A stretch of DNA of 7,505 nt from Candidatus Sulfopaludibacter sp. SbA3 (GCA_945861845.1 CAMAWS010000150.1:1-7505); one strand, 5' to 3'; numbered from the stretch's first letter, positions 1 to 7,193 are shown. The notes: generated by a model from the letters alone, not told the origin. Translations and numbers: made by a program.

Positions 1-137
1 AGCGTATTTTCCTCATGGCTCCCATACACCATCACTTCGAACTTCAGGGTTGGAGTGAATCGAAGATCATCATCCGATTCTGGATTGCGTCACTGATCTT
101 CGCGTTGTTCAGTCTGTCGACACTAAAACTGAGATAG
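1..137 (+). CDS. mraY: MraY, C-terminal end (phospho-MurNAc-pentapeptide transferase), 5' truncated by window edge
   Basis: MraY is the polytopic inner-membrane enzyme that transfers phospho-MurNAc-pentapeptide from the UDP precursor to undecaprenyl phosphate, making lipid I. Only the last 44 codons are here; the first complete codon is at 3 and the stop TAG is at 135-137. The visible segment carries the family's MAPIHHHFE signature (cytoplasmic histidine cluster near the active site), followed by the typical GWSE-K-I-RFW motif, a final hydrophobic helix (about [14 protein letters not shown]) and the short basic tail KLR. This matches the end of MraY proteins in both sequence and topology. 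It lies upstream of ftsW in the same direction, as expected for a dcw cluster, although murD, which commonly separates the two, is not present. Identity is secure; nothing can be said about the missing N-terminal part. Confidence 0.93.
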   Translation, partial: RIFLMAPIHHHFELQGWSESKIIIRFWIASLIFALFSLSTLKLR

Positions 138-219
138 ATGAGAACTACGAATGCAAGCCCGATGCGAAGCGTGAGCGCGATAGCGCGAAACCTGGAGCGA
201 AGGCGCAGCCACTAAGAAA
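138..219 (+). other. mraY-ftsW spacer with a 15-nt repeat core and a 25-codon open frame
   Basis: This 82-nt spacer occupies the position where murD is found in many dcw clusters; no murD remnant is recognisable. Immediately after the mraY stop there is an ATG (138-140) opening a 25-codon frame that ends at TAA 213-215, four nucleotides before the ftsW start. Bases 148-162, CGAATGCAAGCCCGA, recur exactly at 2415-2429 and 2462-2476 in the murG-murC spacer. The core falls in a different reading frame here than in those copies, so the conserved thing is the DNA or RNA rather than a peptide. A small GCGC-GATA-GCGC palindrome lies at 175-186. I see no convincing promoter. The purine-rich sequence ahead of ftsW is weak as a ribosome binding site, so reinitiation after the short frame is possible (inference). 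Confidence 0.55.
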
Positions 220-1311
220 ATGGCGAGAAAACTAAGACCCGATCGTTTCCTGTTCCTGATCACGCTGGTGCTCGTGGGCATTGGCCTGGCGATGGTTTTC
301 AGTTCCTCCGCGGTCACGGCGCAGGAGAAGTTCGGCGATCCAAACTATTTTTCCTTCAAGCAGTTGGTTGCGGCCGCGCTCGGCCTGGCTGTGATGTTCG
401 TGGTGATGAAAATCGATTACCACTTCTACCGTCACCCGGCCGTCATATTCTCCGTGCTTGCGATCGTCGTAGCTTTGCTGGTGCTCGTGTTTTTTCTGCC
501 GGCCGCGGCGAATACGCATCGCTGGATCAACATGCCGGGGATTTCGCTGCAGCCTTCGGAACTTGCGAAGCTCGCCGTTATATTCTTCCTCGCGTATTTC
601 CTGGAAAAGCGCAAGGGCAACGTCAACCACATCGCCTTCACGCTTGTGCCGATCGCCGTGGTTGTGGGGATCCTGGCAGGGCTCATTGTCCTGCAGCCGG
701 ATCTTGGAACGGCGGTCAGCCTGCTCGCAACAGCAGGCATCCTGCTCTTTGTTGCGGGGCTCGACCTGCGGTGGATTGCCGCATCGATCATATTCGCCAT
801 ACCGGCGCTTTACCTGCTGGTATTCCGCGTCAGGTATCGCCGCGAGCGGATCCTGGCGTTCATGGATCCATGGCAGGAACCGCTCGGGCGCGGTTTCCAG
901 ATCATCCAATCGCTTGTCTCGGTTGGAGCGGGCGGCATTGGCGGTCTCGGTTATATGGAGGGCAAGCAGAAACTGTTTTACCTGCCCGAAGCCCACACCG
1001 ATTTCATTTATGCCGTCGTTGGAGAGGAGCTTGGAATGATCGGCACCGCGACGGTGCTTCTCCTCTTTGTATTGTTCCTGTGGCGCGGGCTCCGGGCATC
1101 CATGCGCGCGCCGGACCTGTTCGGATTCTATCTTGCTCTTGGCATCACGATGATGGTCTGCGTGCAGGCCTTCGTCAATATGAGCGTCGTGTTAAGCCTG
1201 CTGCCTACGAAGGGCATTCCGCTGCCGTTCCTCAGTTACGGCGGAAGTTCGTTCCTGGTCATGCTGGCTTCGGTGGGGATCTTGTTGAATGTTTCTCAGC
1301 AGTCAAGCTGA
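220..1311 (+). CDS. ftsW: FtsW, SEDS-family septal peptidoglycan glycosyltransferase
   Basis: FtsW is the SEDS polymerase that assembles lipid II into septal glycan strands together with its class B penicillin-binding partner (FtsI). The 363-residue product is a polytopic membrane protein with about ten hydrophobic segments. Diagnostic motifs are RWINMPGISLQPSELAKL (101-118), LQPDLGTA (158-165), the YLPEAHTDFIYAVVGEELG loop (254-272) with Asp261 aligning with the catalytic aspartate of SEDS polymerases, and the C-terminal LLPTKGIPLPFLSYGGSS. The family usually has Gly before the LLPTKG motif; here it is Ser. The protein starts almost directly at the first membrane helix, without the longer cytoplasmic N-terminus of some homologues. 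Location between mraY and murG, and the PTKG form of the signature, favour FtsW over its paralogue RodA. The ATG at 220 is the natural start, although its ribosome binding site is weak. Confidence 0.95.
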   Translation: MARKLRPDRFLFLITLVLVGIGLAMVFSSSAVTAQEKFGDPNYFSFKQLVAAALGLAVMFVVMKIDYHFYRHPAVIFSVLAIVVALLVLVFFLPAAANTHRWINMPGISLQPSELAKLAVIFFLAYFLEKRKGNVNHIAFTLVPIAVVVGILAGLIVLQPDLGTAVSLLATAGILLFVAGLDLRWIAASIIFAIPALYLLVFRVRYRRERILAFMDPWQEPLGRGFQIIQSLVSVGAGGIGGLGYMEGKQKLFYLPEAHTDFIYAVVGEELGMIGTATVLLLFVLFLWRGLRASMRAPDLFGFYLALGITMMVCVQAFVNMSVVLSLLPTKGIPLPFLSYGGSSFLVMLASVGILLNVSQQSS

Positions 1312-1314
1312 TCT

Positions 1315-1318
1315 GGAG
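1315..1318 (+). promoter_or_regulatory. Candidate ribosome binding site deciding the murG start
   Basis: GGAG lies three nucleotides before the ATG at 1322, in the 10-nt gap after the ftsW stop. An in-frame ATG at 1289, inside the end of ftsW, has a G-rich sequence (1273-1279) upstream and is a possible alternative. The 1322 start places the nucleotide-binding glycine motif at residue 7, as in MurG proteins generally, and is preferred. Confidence 0.5.
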
Positions 1319-1321
1319 TTT

Positions 1322-2407
1322 ATGAGGGCGATCATTGCCGGTGGCGGCACAGGCGGACATCTGTTTCCGGGCATTGCCGTGGCTCGCGCGATCCAGAGGC
1401 GGCATCCGGGCTCCGACGTGCTTTTCGTGGGGGCTGAGCGTGGCGTCGAAGCGCGCATAGTGCCCAAGGAGGGTTTTCCGCTGCGCACGCTTCCACTTGG
1501 CGGCATCAAGGGCATGGGCTTGTGGTCGCGCATGAAGAACCTTTTGGCGGCGCTCAGCGGCCTGCTGAAGGCGAGGCAGATCCTGTCGGAATTCAGTCCC
1601 GACGTGGTGATCGGCGTTGGCGGTTATGCCTCGTTCCCGATGGTCGGCGCCGCGGTCCTGGCCGGTTGCCCGCGCATCATCATGGAGCAGAACGCAATTC
1701 CGGGTCTTGCGAATCGCGTCCTGGGCAAGTCGGTTGATTTCGCCGCCGTATCCGATCCAGGAACGTGTTCCTATTTCGGCGACAGAGCAGTAGTGACCGG
1801 CAATCCCGTTCGTCCTGAATTCAAGGCCATTTCCCCGAAGACGCACGCCGCCCCATTTACATTGCTCATTTTTGGCGGGAGCCAGGGGGCGCAGTCGATC
1901 AATCGCGCTGTTGTGGAGGCGCTCCAGTTTCTTCAGGACTGGAAGGACCGGCTGCATTTCGTGCATCAGACGGGAGAGAGCCAGATGCAGGAAGTCCGGA
2001 ATGCGTACGCGGAAAAGGGATTCGACGCCGACGTACGTGTCTTCTTCGATGACTTCCATCGGCAGTACGCCGACGCGGACCTGATCGTCTCCCGCGCCGG
2101 CGCCACCACCGTGGCCGAAATCAAGGCGGCGGGCCGCGCGGCAATACTCGTGCCATTCCCTTTCGCAGCCGACGATCACCAGACGAAGAACGCGCGGGCA
2201 ATGGTCGACGAAAGCGCCGCAATAATGGTGGCGAACTCGGAACTCAGCGGGAAGCGTCTGGCGGAAACGATAACCTGGATGTTGAGTGAACCTCGCCGGC
2301 TCGGAGAAATGGAAACGAATGCGCGGCGCATTGCAATCGTGGACGCCGAGGAACGGATCGTGGACCTGGTCGAGGCGGCAATCGAGAAAAGGCGGCGGGC
2401 CTCATGA
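1322..2407 (+). CDS. murG: MurG, undecaprenyl-PP-MurNAc-pentapeptide GlcNAc transferase
   Basis: MurG is a peripheral inner-membrane glycosyltransferase (GT28, GT-B fold) that adds GlcNAc from UDP-GlcNAc to lipid I, giving lipid II, the substrate of FtsW. The 361-residue product shows the whole family pattern: GGGTGGHLFPG at 7-17 in the N-terminal lipid-acceptor domain, GVGGYASFP at 98-106, EQNAIPG at 122-128, then the C-terminal UDP-GlcNAc domain with FGGSQGAQSIN (184-194), HQTGE (215-219), SRAGATTVAEI (257-267) and PFPFAADDHQTKNA (278-291). Length is normal. The start at 1322 is chosen because the glycine loop should lie close to the N-terminus; starting at 1289 would add 11 residues and overlap ftsW by 23 nt. 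The stop TGA overlaps an ATG (ATGA, 2404-2407) that begins the downstream tandem repeat. It is probably cotranscribed with ftsW, 10 nt upstream. Confidence 0.95.
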   Translation: MRAIIAGGGTGGHLFPGIAVARAIQRRHPGSDVLFVGAERGVEARIVPKEGFPLRTLPLGGIKGMGLWSRMKNLLAALSGLLKARQILSEFSPDVVIGVGGYASFPMVGAAVLAGCPRIIMEQNAIPGLANRVLGKSVDFAAVSDPGTCSYFGDRAVVTGNPVRPEFKAISPKTHAAPFTLLIFGGSQGAQSINRAVVEALQFLQDWKDRLHFVHQTGESQMQEVRNAYAEKGFDADVRVFFDDFHRQYADADLIVSRAGATTVAEIKAAGRAAILVPFPFAADDHQTKNARAMVDESAAIMVANSELSGKRLAETITWMLSEPRRLGEMETNARRIAIVDAEERIVDLVEAAIEKRRRAS

Positions 2408-2497
2408 GCGGCTGCGAATGCAAGCCCGACAGGGCGAGGCCATAAAGGACATGAGCGGCTGCGAATGCAAGCCCGACAGGGCGAGGCCATAAAGGAA
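2404..2497 (+). repeat. 47-bp tandem direct duplication, each unit with a start codon and a 13-codon open frame
   Basis: Two head-to-tail 47-bp units, 2404-2450 and 2451-2497, are identical except for the last base (C versus A). Each begins ATGAGCGGCTGCGAATGC and ends CATAAAGGA plus one base, directly before an ATG. Unit 1 begins on the murG stop (ATGA) and is followed by the ATG of unit 2; unit 2 is followed by the murC ATG. Each unit encodes MSGCECKPDRARP and a TAA, five nucleotides before the next ATG. Because 47 is not a multiple of three, the two short frames are in different phases. The internal core CGAATGCAAGCCCGA (2415-2429, 2462-2476) also occurs at 148-162 before ftsW. The near-identity suggests a recent slippage or unequal-recombination duplication. 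Whether the short frames are translated cannot be decided from sequence. Confidence 0.9.
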
Positions 2498-3871
2498 ATG
2501 TTCAAACACATCAAGCACGTACATTTTGTGGGTATCGGCGGAATCGGCATGAGCGGCATTGCCGAAGTCCTCTTGAATATGGGCTACAAGGTCAGCGGAT
2601 CGGATGTGCGCGTTTCTCCCATCACGGAGCGGCTTGAGAGCAACGGGGCAATATTGTTTTACAGGCACGCAGCCGAAAATGTCGTGGGCGCGCACGTCGT
2701 CGTCGTGTCTTCGGCCGTGAGTCCCGACAACCCCGAAACAGTTGAAGCCCGCCGCCGGAAGACCCCGGTTATTCCGCGCGCCGAAATGCTGGCGGAGCTC
2801 GCGCGCCTGAAGTATGCGATTGCGATTGCCGGTACGCACGGAAAGACGACGACCACTTCGATGGTCGCGACAATTCTCGATCGCGCCGGGTTCGACCCGA
2901 CGATCGTCGTGGGCGGCGTGCTGGACACGATCGGGAGCAACGCGCGCCTGGGCACGGGAGACTTCATCGTGCTCGAGGCGGACGAAAGCGACAGGTCATT
3001 TCTCATGCTTTCGCCAACGATCGCGGTGGTCACGAATATCGAAGCTGATCACCTCGACCACTATCGCGATCTCGAAGACATCCAGGGCGCCTTTCTTTCG
3101 TTCATCAACAAGGTGCCCTTTTATGGCGCAGCGGTTCTCTGTCTTGACGAGCCGGCCGTGCAGTCGCTGATCCCACAGGTCAAGCGCCGCATCATCACTT
3201 ACGGCGCTGCCGCGCAGGCAGACATCACCATTTCCAACGTCGTACAGGAGAGCCTCGGTTCCACCTTTACATTGCGTTTCAACGGCAGCGGGATGCAGAA
3301 GATGAGGCTGCAGATACCCGGCATGCACAACGTGCTCAACGCGACGGCCGCATTTGCCGCCGCGCGCGACATGGGCGTCGAGCCCGGAGTAATAGCGGAG
3401 GCTCTCGCCGCATTTCAAGGGGTCGAGCGGCGTTTCCAGATCAAATCGAGGGACGGCATAACTGTTATCGACGACTACGCGCATCACCCGACCGAGATCC
3501 GGGCGACTCTCAGCGCGGCCAAATCCGGGAATTTCCGCAGGCTATTTGCAGTTTTTCAACCGCATCGATTTACACGGACGTTCCACCTGTTTGACGACTT
3601 TGCCCGGGCCTTCAACCTCGCCGATGTCGCGCTGATCCTGGATATCTATCCAGCGGGAGAGGCTCCAATACCCGGCATAACAACTCCTGCCCTGATAGAA
3701 AAAATCAAGAGTTTCGGCCACAAGAACGCGTTCTACGCCCCGACCTTCGAAATGATCGAGTCTTACATCATCGCGAACGCAAAGGCGGGCGACGCTGTGA
3801 TCGTCATGGGTGCGGGCAGCGTCACAAAGCTATCGGACACACTTTCGGCGAGGTTTTCGGAGAGCGCATGA
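2498..3871 (+). CDS. murC: MurC, UDP-N-acetylmuramate--L-alanine ligase
   Basis: MurC is the cytoplasmic ATP-dependent Mur ligase that attaches L-alanine to UDP-MurNAc, the first amino-acid step of the peptidoglycan stem peptide. The 457-residue product has the three-domain Mur ligase layout: a UDP-substrate Rossmann domain with HFVGIGGIGMSGIAE (9-23), the ATPase domain with the P-loop GTHGKTTTT (112-120) and TNIEADHLDHY (179-189), and the C-terminal domain with PGMHNVLNATAA (274-285), ERRFQI (310-315), DDYAHHPTEI (325-334), FQPHRFTRT (353-361) and YPAGEAPIPGI (384-394). The HFVGIGGIGMSG and YAHHP motifs mark MurC rather than MurD, E or F. The ATG at 2498 is preferred over the in-frame ATG at 2465, which lies inside the second tandem repeat and would add 11 repeat-encoded residues. 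AAAGGA sits very close to the 2498 start. The stop TGA overlaps an ATG (ATGA, 3868-3871). Confidence 0.95.
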   Translation: MFKHIKHVHFVGIGGIGMSGIAEVLLNMGYKVSGSDVRVSPITERLESNGAILFYRHAAENVVGAHVVVVSSAVSPDNPETVEARRRKTPVIPRAEMLAELARLKYAIAIAGTHGKTTTTSMVATILDRAGFDPTIVVGGVLDTIGSNARLGTGDFIVLEADESDRSFLMLSPTIAVVTNIEADHLDHYRDLEDIQGAFLSFINKVPFYGAAVLCLDEPAVQSLIPQVKRRIITYGAAAQADITISNVVQESLGSTFTLRFNGSGMQKMRLQIPGMHNVLNATAAFAAARDMGVEPGVIAEALAAFQGVERRFQIKSRDGITVIDDYAHHPTEIRATLSAAKSGNFRRLFAVFQPHRFTRTFHLFDDFARAFNLADVALILDIYPAGEAPIPGITTPALIEKIKSFGHKNAFYAPTFEMIESYIIANAKAGDAVIVMGAGSVTKLSDTLSARFSESA

Positions 3872-3899
3872 AGGGAACAATGCGCCAATCAACTTTGAA

Positions 3900-4077
3900 C
3901 TCCCCTCCTAAGTCAGGAGGGGTGGACGTGCCATCAAGAAGATTTCGCCGAAGGCGCCCTTTGGAAGGCACGGCCGGGGTGGTTCCGAATGCGAACCACC
4001 CCGTCTGCGCCCGAACACTGAGGCTTCGCAGTATTTGCTCTATGGGCGCAGCCACCCCTCCTAACTTAGGAGGGGAG
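3900..4077 (+). repeat. Hairpin-rich inverted-repeat element, copy 1 (MITE-like or structured intergenic repeat)
   Basis: A 178-bp element fills most of the 219-nt murC-ftsQ gap. Its ends are imperfect 26-bp terminal inverted repeats (3900-3925 and 4052-4077, one mismatch). Each end is itself a hairpin: CCCCTCCT/AGGAGGGG at 3902-3909/3915-3922 and again at 4055-4062/4068-4075. Between them are a perfect 11-bp stem CGGGGTGGTTC/GAACCACCCCG (3975-3985/3993-4003) and an 8-bp stem CTGCGCCC/GGGCGCAG (4005-4012/4044-4051). The same blocks in the same order and orientation recur in copy 2 after ftsZ, including an exact 17-nt block (3995-4011) and an exact 18-nt block (4045-4062). No transposase and no clear target-site duplication are visible. 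The right end stops a few bases before the ftsQ ribosome binding site. I see no promoter inside it. Confidence 0.88.
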
Positions 4078-4081
4078 ATGG

Positions 4082-4086
4082 GGAGG
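4082..4086 (+). promoter_or_regulatory. Ribosome binding site for ftsQ
   Basis: GGAGG lies four nucleotides before the ftsQ ATG, just outside the right end of repeat copy 1. The repeat's terminal arm, AGGAGGGG at 4068-4075, is a second, stem-locked Shine-Dalgarno-like sequence 15 nt from the start, so the element could influence ribosome loading (inference). Confidence 0.6.
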
Positions 4087-4090
4087 AATC

Positions 4091-4858
4091 ATGGCTAAAG
4101 CAAAGATCCTCAAGTCGCTTTACATTTCACTGGCTACGGTATCGCTAGTGGTCCTGGGCTGGTCGGCCTACGCCGTGGTCAATTACTTCCACACGTCACC
4201 GCGTTACGAGGTCAAGGCGATCGTGGTTTCGGGCCTGCACCGCGTCAATGAGGACGATGTGCTGGCACGGGCGGAATTCGAGCCGGGGACCAACGTCTTC
4301 ATGGCCGATCTCGACGATATACGTGAACGCGTCGAGCAGTTGGAGTGGGTGCGCCAGGCCATCGTAAAGCGCGTATTGCCCGACCAGATCATTATCAAGG
4401 TCACCGAACGCCAGCCGATCGGCCTGAGCCGCATGGACGGGGAGGTTTACCAATTCGATGTGGATGCAATGATCCTCGATATCGATCCCATCGGGACGGC
4501 CAGCTTTCCAATTGTCGATGGTCTCCGCCGCGGAGACACGACCGGCAATCTCGAGAAGGTTCAGACGTACGAGAAAGTTCTCGAGGAAGTAGGCGAAACC
4601 GAACTTTCAGAGGTTCACATCAACGAAACCGGGGAGGTATCACTCGTGTCCGCCAGCGACGCGCTGCTGGTGAGTCTCGGCAAGGAGGATTTTCGGAGCC
4701 GGTGGGTCAAGTTTCTGCAACTCAAGCCGCAGATCATGCAGCAGTACCCCGGTGCTGTTCGAGTGGATCTGCGATTCAAAAACCAGGTCATCGTAAGAAT
4801 GCGAGATGACGACGCCGGTGAAAAGATTGTATGGGACGTAGAGAAAAGATCGTTGTAG
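4091..4858 (+). CDS. ftsQ: FtsQ/DivIB-type cell division protein
   Basis: FtsQ is a bitopic inner-membrane protein of the divisome that connects early cytoplasmic components with the late periplasmic synthases, usually with FtsB and FtsL. The 255-residue product shows a short basic N-terminus, one transmembrane helix at about 9-31, a POTRA domain at about 38-107 (YEVKAIVVSGLHRVNEDDVL at its start; WVRQAIVKRVLPDQIIIKVTE at its end) and a periplasmic beta domain with FPIVDGL (139-145) and the C-terminal VDLRFKNQVIVR stretch. Sequence conservation in this family is low, so the call rests on this domain order plus position directly before ftsA. Its end overlaps the ftsA start by 28 nt, indicating translational coupling. 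murB and ddl, often between murC and ftsQ, are absent; a repeat element lies there. The ATG at 4091 has a good ribosome binding site. Confidence 0.92.
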   Translation: MAKAKILKSLYISLATVSLVVLGWSAYAVVNYFHTSPRYEVKAIVVSGLHRVNEDDVLARAEFEPGTNVFMADLDDIRERVEQLEWVRQAIVKRVLPDQIIIKVTERQPIGLSRMDGEVYQFDVDAMILDIDPIGTASFPIVDGLRRGDTTGNLEKVQTYEKVLEEVGETELSEVHINETGEVSLVSASDALLVSLGKEDFRSRWVKFLQLKPQIMQQYPGAVRVDLRFKNQVIVRMRDDDAGEKIVWDVEKRSL

Positions 4859-6063
4859 GCCTCGATATCGGGTCCACGAAAGTATGCACGCTGATCGCGG
4901 TTTCCCGCGAAACGGGCCTGGAGCCTGTTGGGCTGGGCGTTGCCGAGTCGAGGGGACTGAAGAAAGGCGTTGTAGTCAACCTTGACGCTGCAGTCGAGGC
5001 CATCAAGCAGAGCGTCGCCGAGGCTGAAACGATGGCCGGTTGCGAGGTTGAAGAGGTTTACGTGGGCCTCTCGGGATCGCACATCAAGAGCTTCAACAGC
5101 CGCGGAGTCACGCCGATTGCCGCCCGCCCGCGCGAGATCGACAGCGACGACATTCGCCGTGTCATCGAAACCGCTCGGGCCGTTGCCCTCACGCCTGACC
5201 GGGAGATCGTGCATATCCTGCCGCAGGAATTCACCGTCGATGATCAATATGGAATAGGCGATCCCCTGGGAATGGTCGGCACTCGGCTCGAAGTCAACGT
5301 GCACATTGTCACGAGCTCGACGACCGCGGCGCAGAATATCATCACGGCCGTCAACCGCAGCGGGCTGCTCGTTGGAGATACGGTGTTGGAGCCCATCGCT
5401 GCCGGTGAAGCTATTCTCAACGATGATGAGAAGGAGCTTGGCGCGATCCTGGTAGACGTGGGCGGCGGAAAGACAAACGTCGCGATTTACCATCACGGCG
5501 CCGTTCGCCACACGGTCGTCGTGCCGATTGGCGGCGAGCACTTTACCAATGACATCGCAGTCGGCCTGCGCACGTCCATTCCCGAGGCCGAGCGTTTGAA
5601 GCTTGAGCAGGGCTGCGCCATGTCATCGATGGCCGACAACGAGAACGTCTTCGAGTTCCTCGGGGTCGGTTCACGGCAGCCTCGCGCGATCGCCCAGCAG
5701 TTGCTAAGCGACATCGTGCAACCCAGGGCCGAGGAGATCATTCATTTTGTCCGGAGCGAAATTCGGCACGCAGGATACGAGCGTCAGGCGGGAGCCGGCG
5801 TGGTTCTCACCGGCGGAGCCGCAATGATGCGGGGATTCCCGGAATTGGCCGAGGATATCCTGGACTTGCCCGTGCGGATAGGCACTGTTCGAGCTTTTTC
5901 GGAACACGCAGTCTTGAAGTTGCCCCAGCTCGAGGGGCCGGAGTACTCGACTGTTACGGGCTTGGTTTTGTATGGCGATCGCAGGAAAAGGCATCAGGAT
6001 TTTCGTGCGAATGGGAGTTCAACTCTGAAGAGGCTGGTAGCCAAATTCAGAACGTTTATTTAG
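4831..6063 (+). CDS. ftsA: FtsA, actin-like membrane tether of the FtsZ ring
   Basis: FtsA is an actin/Hsp70-fold ATP-binding protein that polymerises under the membrane, binds the C-terminal peptide of FtsZ and recruits later division proteins. The 410-residue product has the phosphate-1 loop [14 protein letters not shown] (10-23), the FtsA-specific 1C (SHS2) domain at about 85-165, the phosphate-2 region [13 protein letters not shown] (208-220), the adenosine motif [13 protein letters not shown] (323-335) and a C-terminal amphipathic helix (about 399-410, [12 protein letters not shown]), the membrane-targeting sequence. The phosphate-2 loop is unusual: family members commonly read GGGT-D where this has GGGKTN. 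The ATG at 4831 lies 28 nt inside ftsQ and puts the phosphate-1 loop at residue 10, as usual; its upstream ribosome binding site is weak, consistent with coupling to ftsQ translation. ftsZ follows after 17 nt. Confidence 0.95.
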   Translation: MGRREKIVVGLDIGSTKVCTLIAVSRETGLEPVGLGVAESRGLKKGVVVNLDAAVEAIKQSVAEAETMAGCEVEEVYVGLSGSHIKSFNSRGVTPIAARPREIDSDDIRRVIETARAVALTPDREIVHILPQEFTVDDQYGIGDPLGMVGTRLEVNVHIVTSSTTAAQNIITAVNRSGLLVGDTVLEPIAAGEAILNDDEKELGAILVDVGGGKTNVAIYHHGAVRHTVVVPIGGEHFTNDIAVGLRTSIPEAERLKLEQGCAMSSMADNENVFEFLGVGSRQPRAIAQQLLSDIVQPRAEEIIHFVRSEIRHAGYERQAGAGVVLTGGAAMMRGFPELAEDILDLPVRIGTVRAFSEHAVLKLPQLEGPEYSTVTGLVLYGDRRKRHQDFRANGSSTLKRLVAKFRTFI

Positions 6064-6067
6064 GGCA

Positions 6068-6076
6068 AAAGGGGGG
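6068..6076 (+). promoter_or_regulatory. Ribosome binding site supporting the GTG start of ftsZ
   Basis: AAAGGGGGG lies four nucleotides before GTG 6081. There is no in-frame ATG before residue 41, inside the nucleotide-binding domain, so the GTG is the credible start. Confidence 0.6.
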
Positions 6077-6080
6077 CGCG

Positions 6081-7193
6081 GTGGCAGCAAAAATACCTTT
6101 CGACAATTCCATCAAGTTTCTGTTTGACGAAGGACTACGTTCGGGTGCGCGCATCAAAGTTGTTGGCGTGGGCGGAGGCGGTTCTAACGCTGTAAACCGC
6201 ATGATCACGGCGGGCCTGGATGGCGTGGAGTTCCTCGTCGCCAACACGGATGTGCAGGCGCTGAAGGAGTCCAAGGCTTCTGTGAAAATCCAGATCGGCG
6301 CGAAGCTCACGAAGGGCCTCGGGGCTGGTGCAAACCCGGATATCGGCCGGCAGGCGGCGCTTGAGGACACCGACAAGATCATCGAGGCTCTCGAAGGCGC
6401 TGATATGGTCTTTGTCACCACTGGCCTTGGTGGCGGAACCGGCACTGGCGCCGCGCCAATCGTGGCCAGTCTCGCCGCGGAATTGAATGCCTTGACCGTT
6501 GCAGTCGTCACGAAACCCTTCGCGTTCGAAGGCAAGAGACGGCTCGCCCAGGCCGAGAGAGGCCTTGCGGACCTGAAGGAGTGCGTTGACACGGTAATCA
6601 CCATACCGAACGAGCGCCTGCTTGCGACGCTCGAGCGTGGCACGAGCCTGTTCGACGCGTTCCAGATTGCCGACGATATTCTCCGTCAGGCCGTGCAGGG
6701 CATTTCGGACCTGATCACCGTTCCGGGCTTGATCAATCTTGATTTCGCAGATGTCAAGACGGTGATGCAGGGAATGGGCATGGCGCTGATGGGCACAGGC
6801 ACTGCCTCGGGAGAGAACCGCGCCATTGAGGCGGCCAAGCGGGCCATTTCCAGCAGGCTGCTGGAGGACGGTTCGATCCAGGGGGCTCGCGGCGTGCTGC
6901 TGAACATTACCGGCGGACACGACCTGTTGCTGCACGAAGTGAGCGAAGCGTCGGCCATCATCCACGACGCCGCCGATGCGGATGCGAACATCATTTTCGG
7001 CGCCGTCCTGGATGAGCGCATGAAGGATGAAATCAAGATTACCGTCATAGCGACAGGGTTCGACAGGCGCGCAGAAGCAATGGGCCTCGGCTCCGTGCCT
7101 GTGTCTACGGCCTCGGTAGTATCCGCCAAGCTGCAGCCTCAGAACTCATTACCCGAATTGGAAATTCCTGCATTCCTTCGGAGGGCGAAGTAG
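6081..7193 (+). CDS. ftsZ: FtsZ, tubulin-like GTPase of the division ring
   Basis: FtsZ polymerises with GTP into the cytokinetic ring and recruits the divisome; FtsA, encoded just upstream, binds its C-terminal peptide. The 370-residue product begins with a GTG codon and shows an N-terminal extension of about 24 residues, then [16 protein letters not shown] (26-41), NTD (55-57), the tubulin signature GGGTGTG (117-123), TKPFAFEG (144-151), the synergy (T7) loop NLDFADV (219-225) with Asp221 and Asp224 for GTP hydrolysis, and the globular domain's end near ITVIATGFD (320-328). A linker of only about 30 residues follows, then the conserved peptide LEIPAFLRR (360-368) that contacts FtsA. All catalytic residues are intact. 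The linker is shorter than in many well-studied FtsZ proteins. The gene closes the conserved dcw block and is followed by repeat copy 2. Confidence 0.98.
   Translation: MAAKIPFDNSIKFLFDEGLRSGARIKVVGVGGGGSNAVNRMITAGLDGVEFLVANTDVQALKESKASVKIQIGAKLTKGLGAGANPDIGRQAALEDTDKIIEALEGADMVFVTTGLGGGTGTGAAPIVASLAAELNALTVAVVTKPFAFEGKRRLAQAERGLADLKECVDTVITIPNERLLATLERGTSLFDAFQIADDILRQAVQGISDLITVPGLINLDFADVKTVMQGMGMALMGTGTASGENRAIEAAKRAISSRLLEDGSIQGARGVLLNITGGHDLLLHEVSEASAIIHDAADADANIIFGAVLDERMKDEIKITVIATGFDRRAEAMGLGSVPVSTASVVSAKLQPQNSLPELEIPAFLRRAK

Larger units (their letters stand above)
3868..4098 (+). other. 76-codon open frame across repeat copy 1, probably not a conserved protein
   Basis: An open frame begins at an ATG overlapping the murC stop (ATGA) and ends at TAA 4096-4098, overlapping the first codons of ftsQ. 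Nearly all of its length is the repeat element, and its translation (rich in Pro, Gly, Arg, Ser) is simply that DNA read in one frame. I recognise no domain. It is listed because its ends coincide with the neighbouring genes' stop and start, which would suit translational coupling across the insertion. It could equally be chance, or an old start codon left from a gene displaced by the element. Confidence 0.25.

Noticed and set aside
232..996. 254-codon open frame on the minus strand opposite ftsW
   Set aside because: Antisense shadow of a GC-rich gene; its product is rich in charged residues and shows no recognisable domain, while the + strand frame is an unmistakable FtsW.
1289..1321. Upstream ATG at 1289 as the murG start
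   Set aside because: It has a possible ribosome binding site, but would add 11 residues before the glycine loop that normally sits at the extreme N-terminus; 1322 fits the family better. Not fully excluded.
1259..2179. 306-codon open frame on the minus strand opposite murG
   Set aside because: Shadow frame; the + strand carries the complete set of MurG motifs and the antisense product resembles nothing known to me.
2404..2492. A conserved 13-residue cysteine-containing peptide (MSGCECKPDRARP) encoded twice
   Set aside because: The related core before ftsW is read in a different phase, so the peptide is not conserved; the repetition is explained by the DNA duplication.
2465..2497. Upstream ATG at 2465 as the murC start
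   Set aside because: The added 11 residues are encoded by the tandem repeat, and the ATG at 2498 directly precedes the normal MurC N-terminus.
3900..4077. CRISPR array or riboswitch in the murC-ftsQ gap
   Set aside because: There are no regularly spaced direct repeats with unique spacers, and no known riboswitch core is recognised; the inverted repeats and the second copy after ftsZ point to a dispersed repeat element.
4615..5541. 308-codon open frame on the minus strand across ftsQ and ftsA
   Set aside because: It spans two well-supported genes on the opposite strand and has no family signature.
6135..6965. 276-codon open frame on the minus strand opposite ftsZ
   Set aside because: Shadow of the highly conserved ftsZ; codon constraint on the + strand explains the lack of stops.
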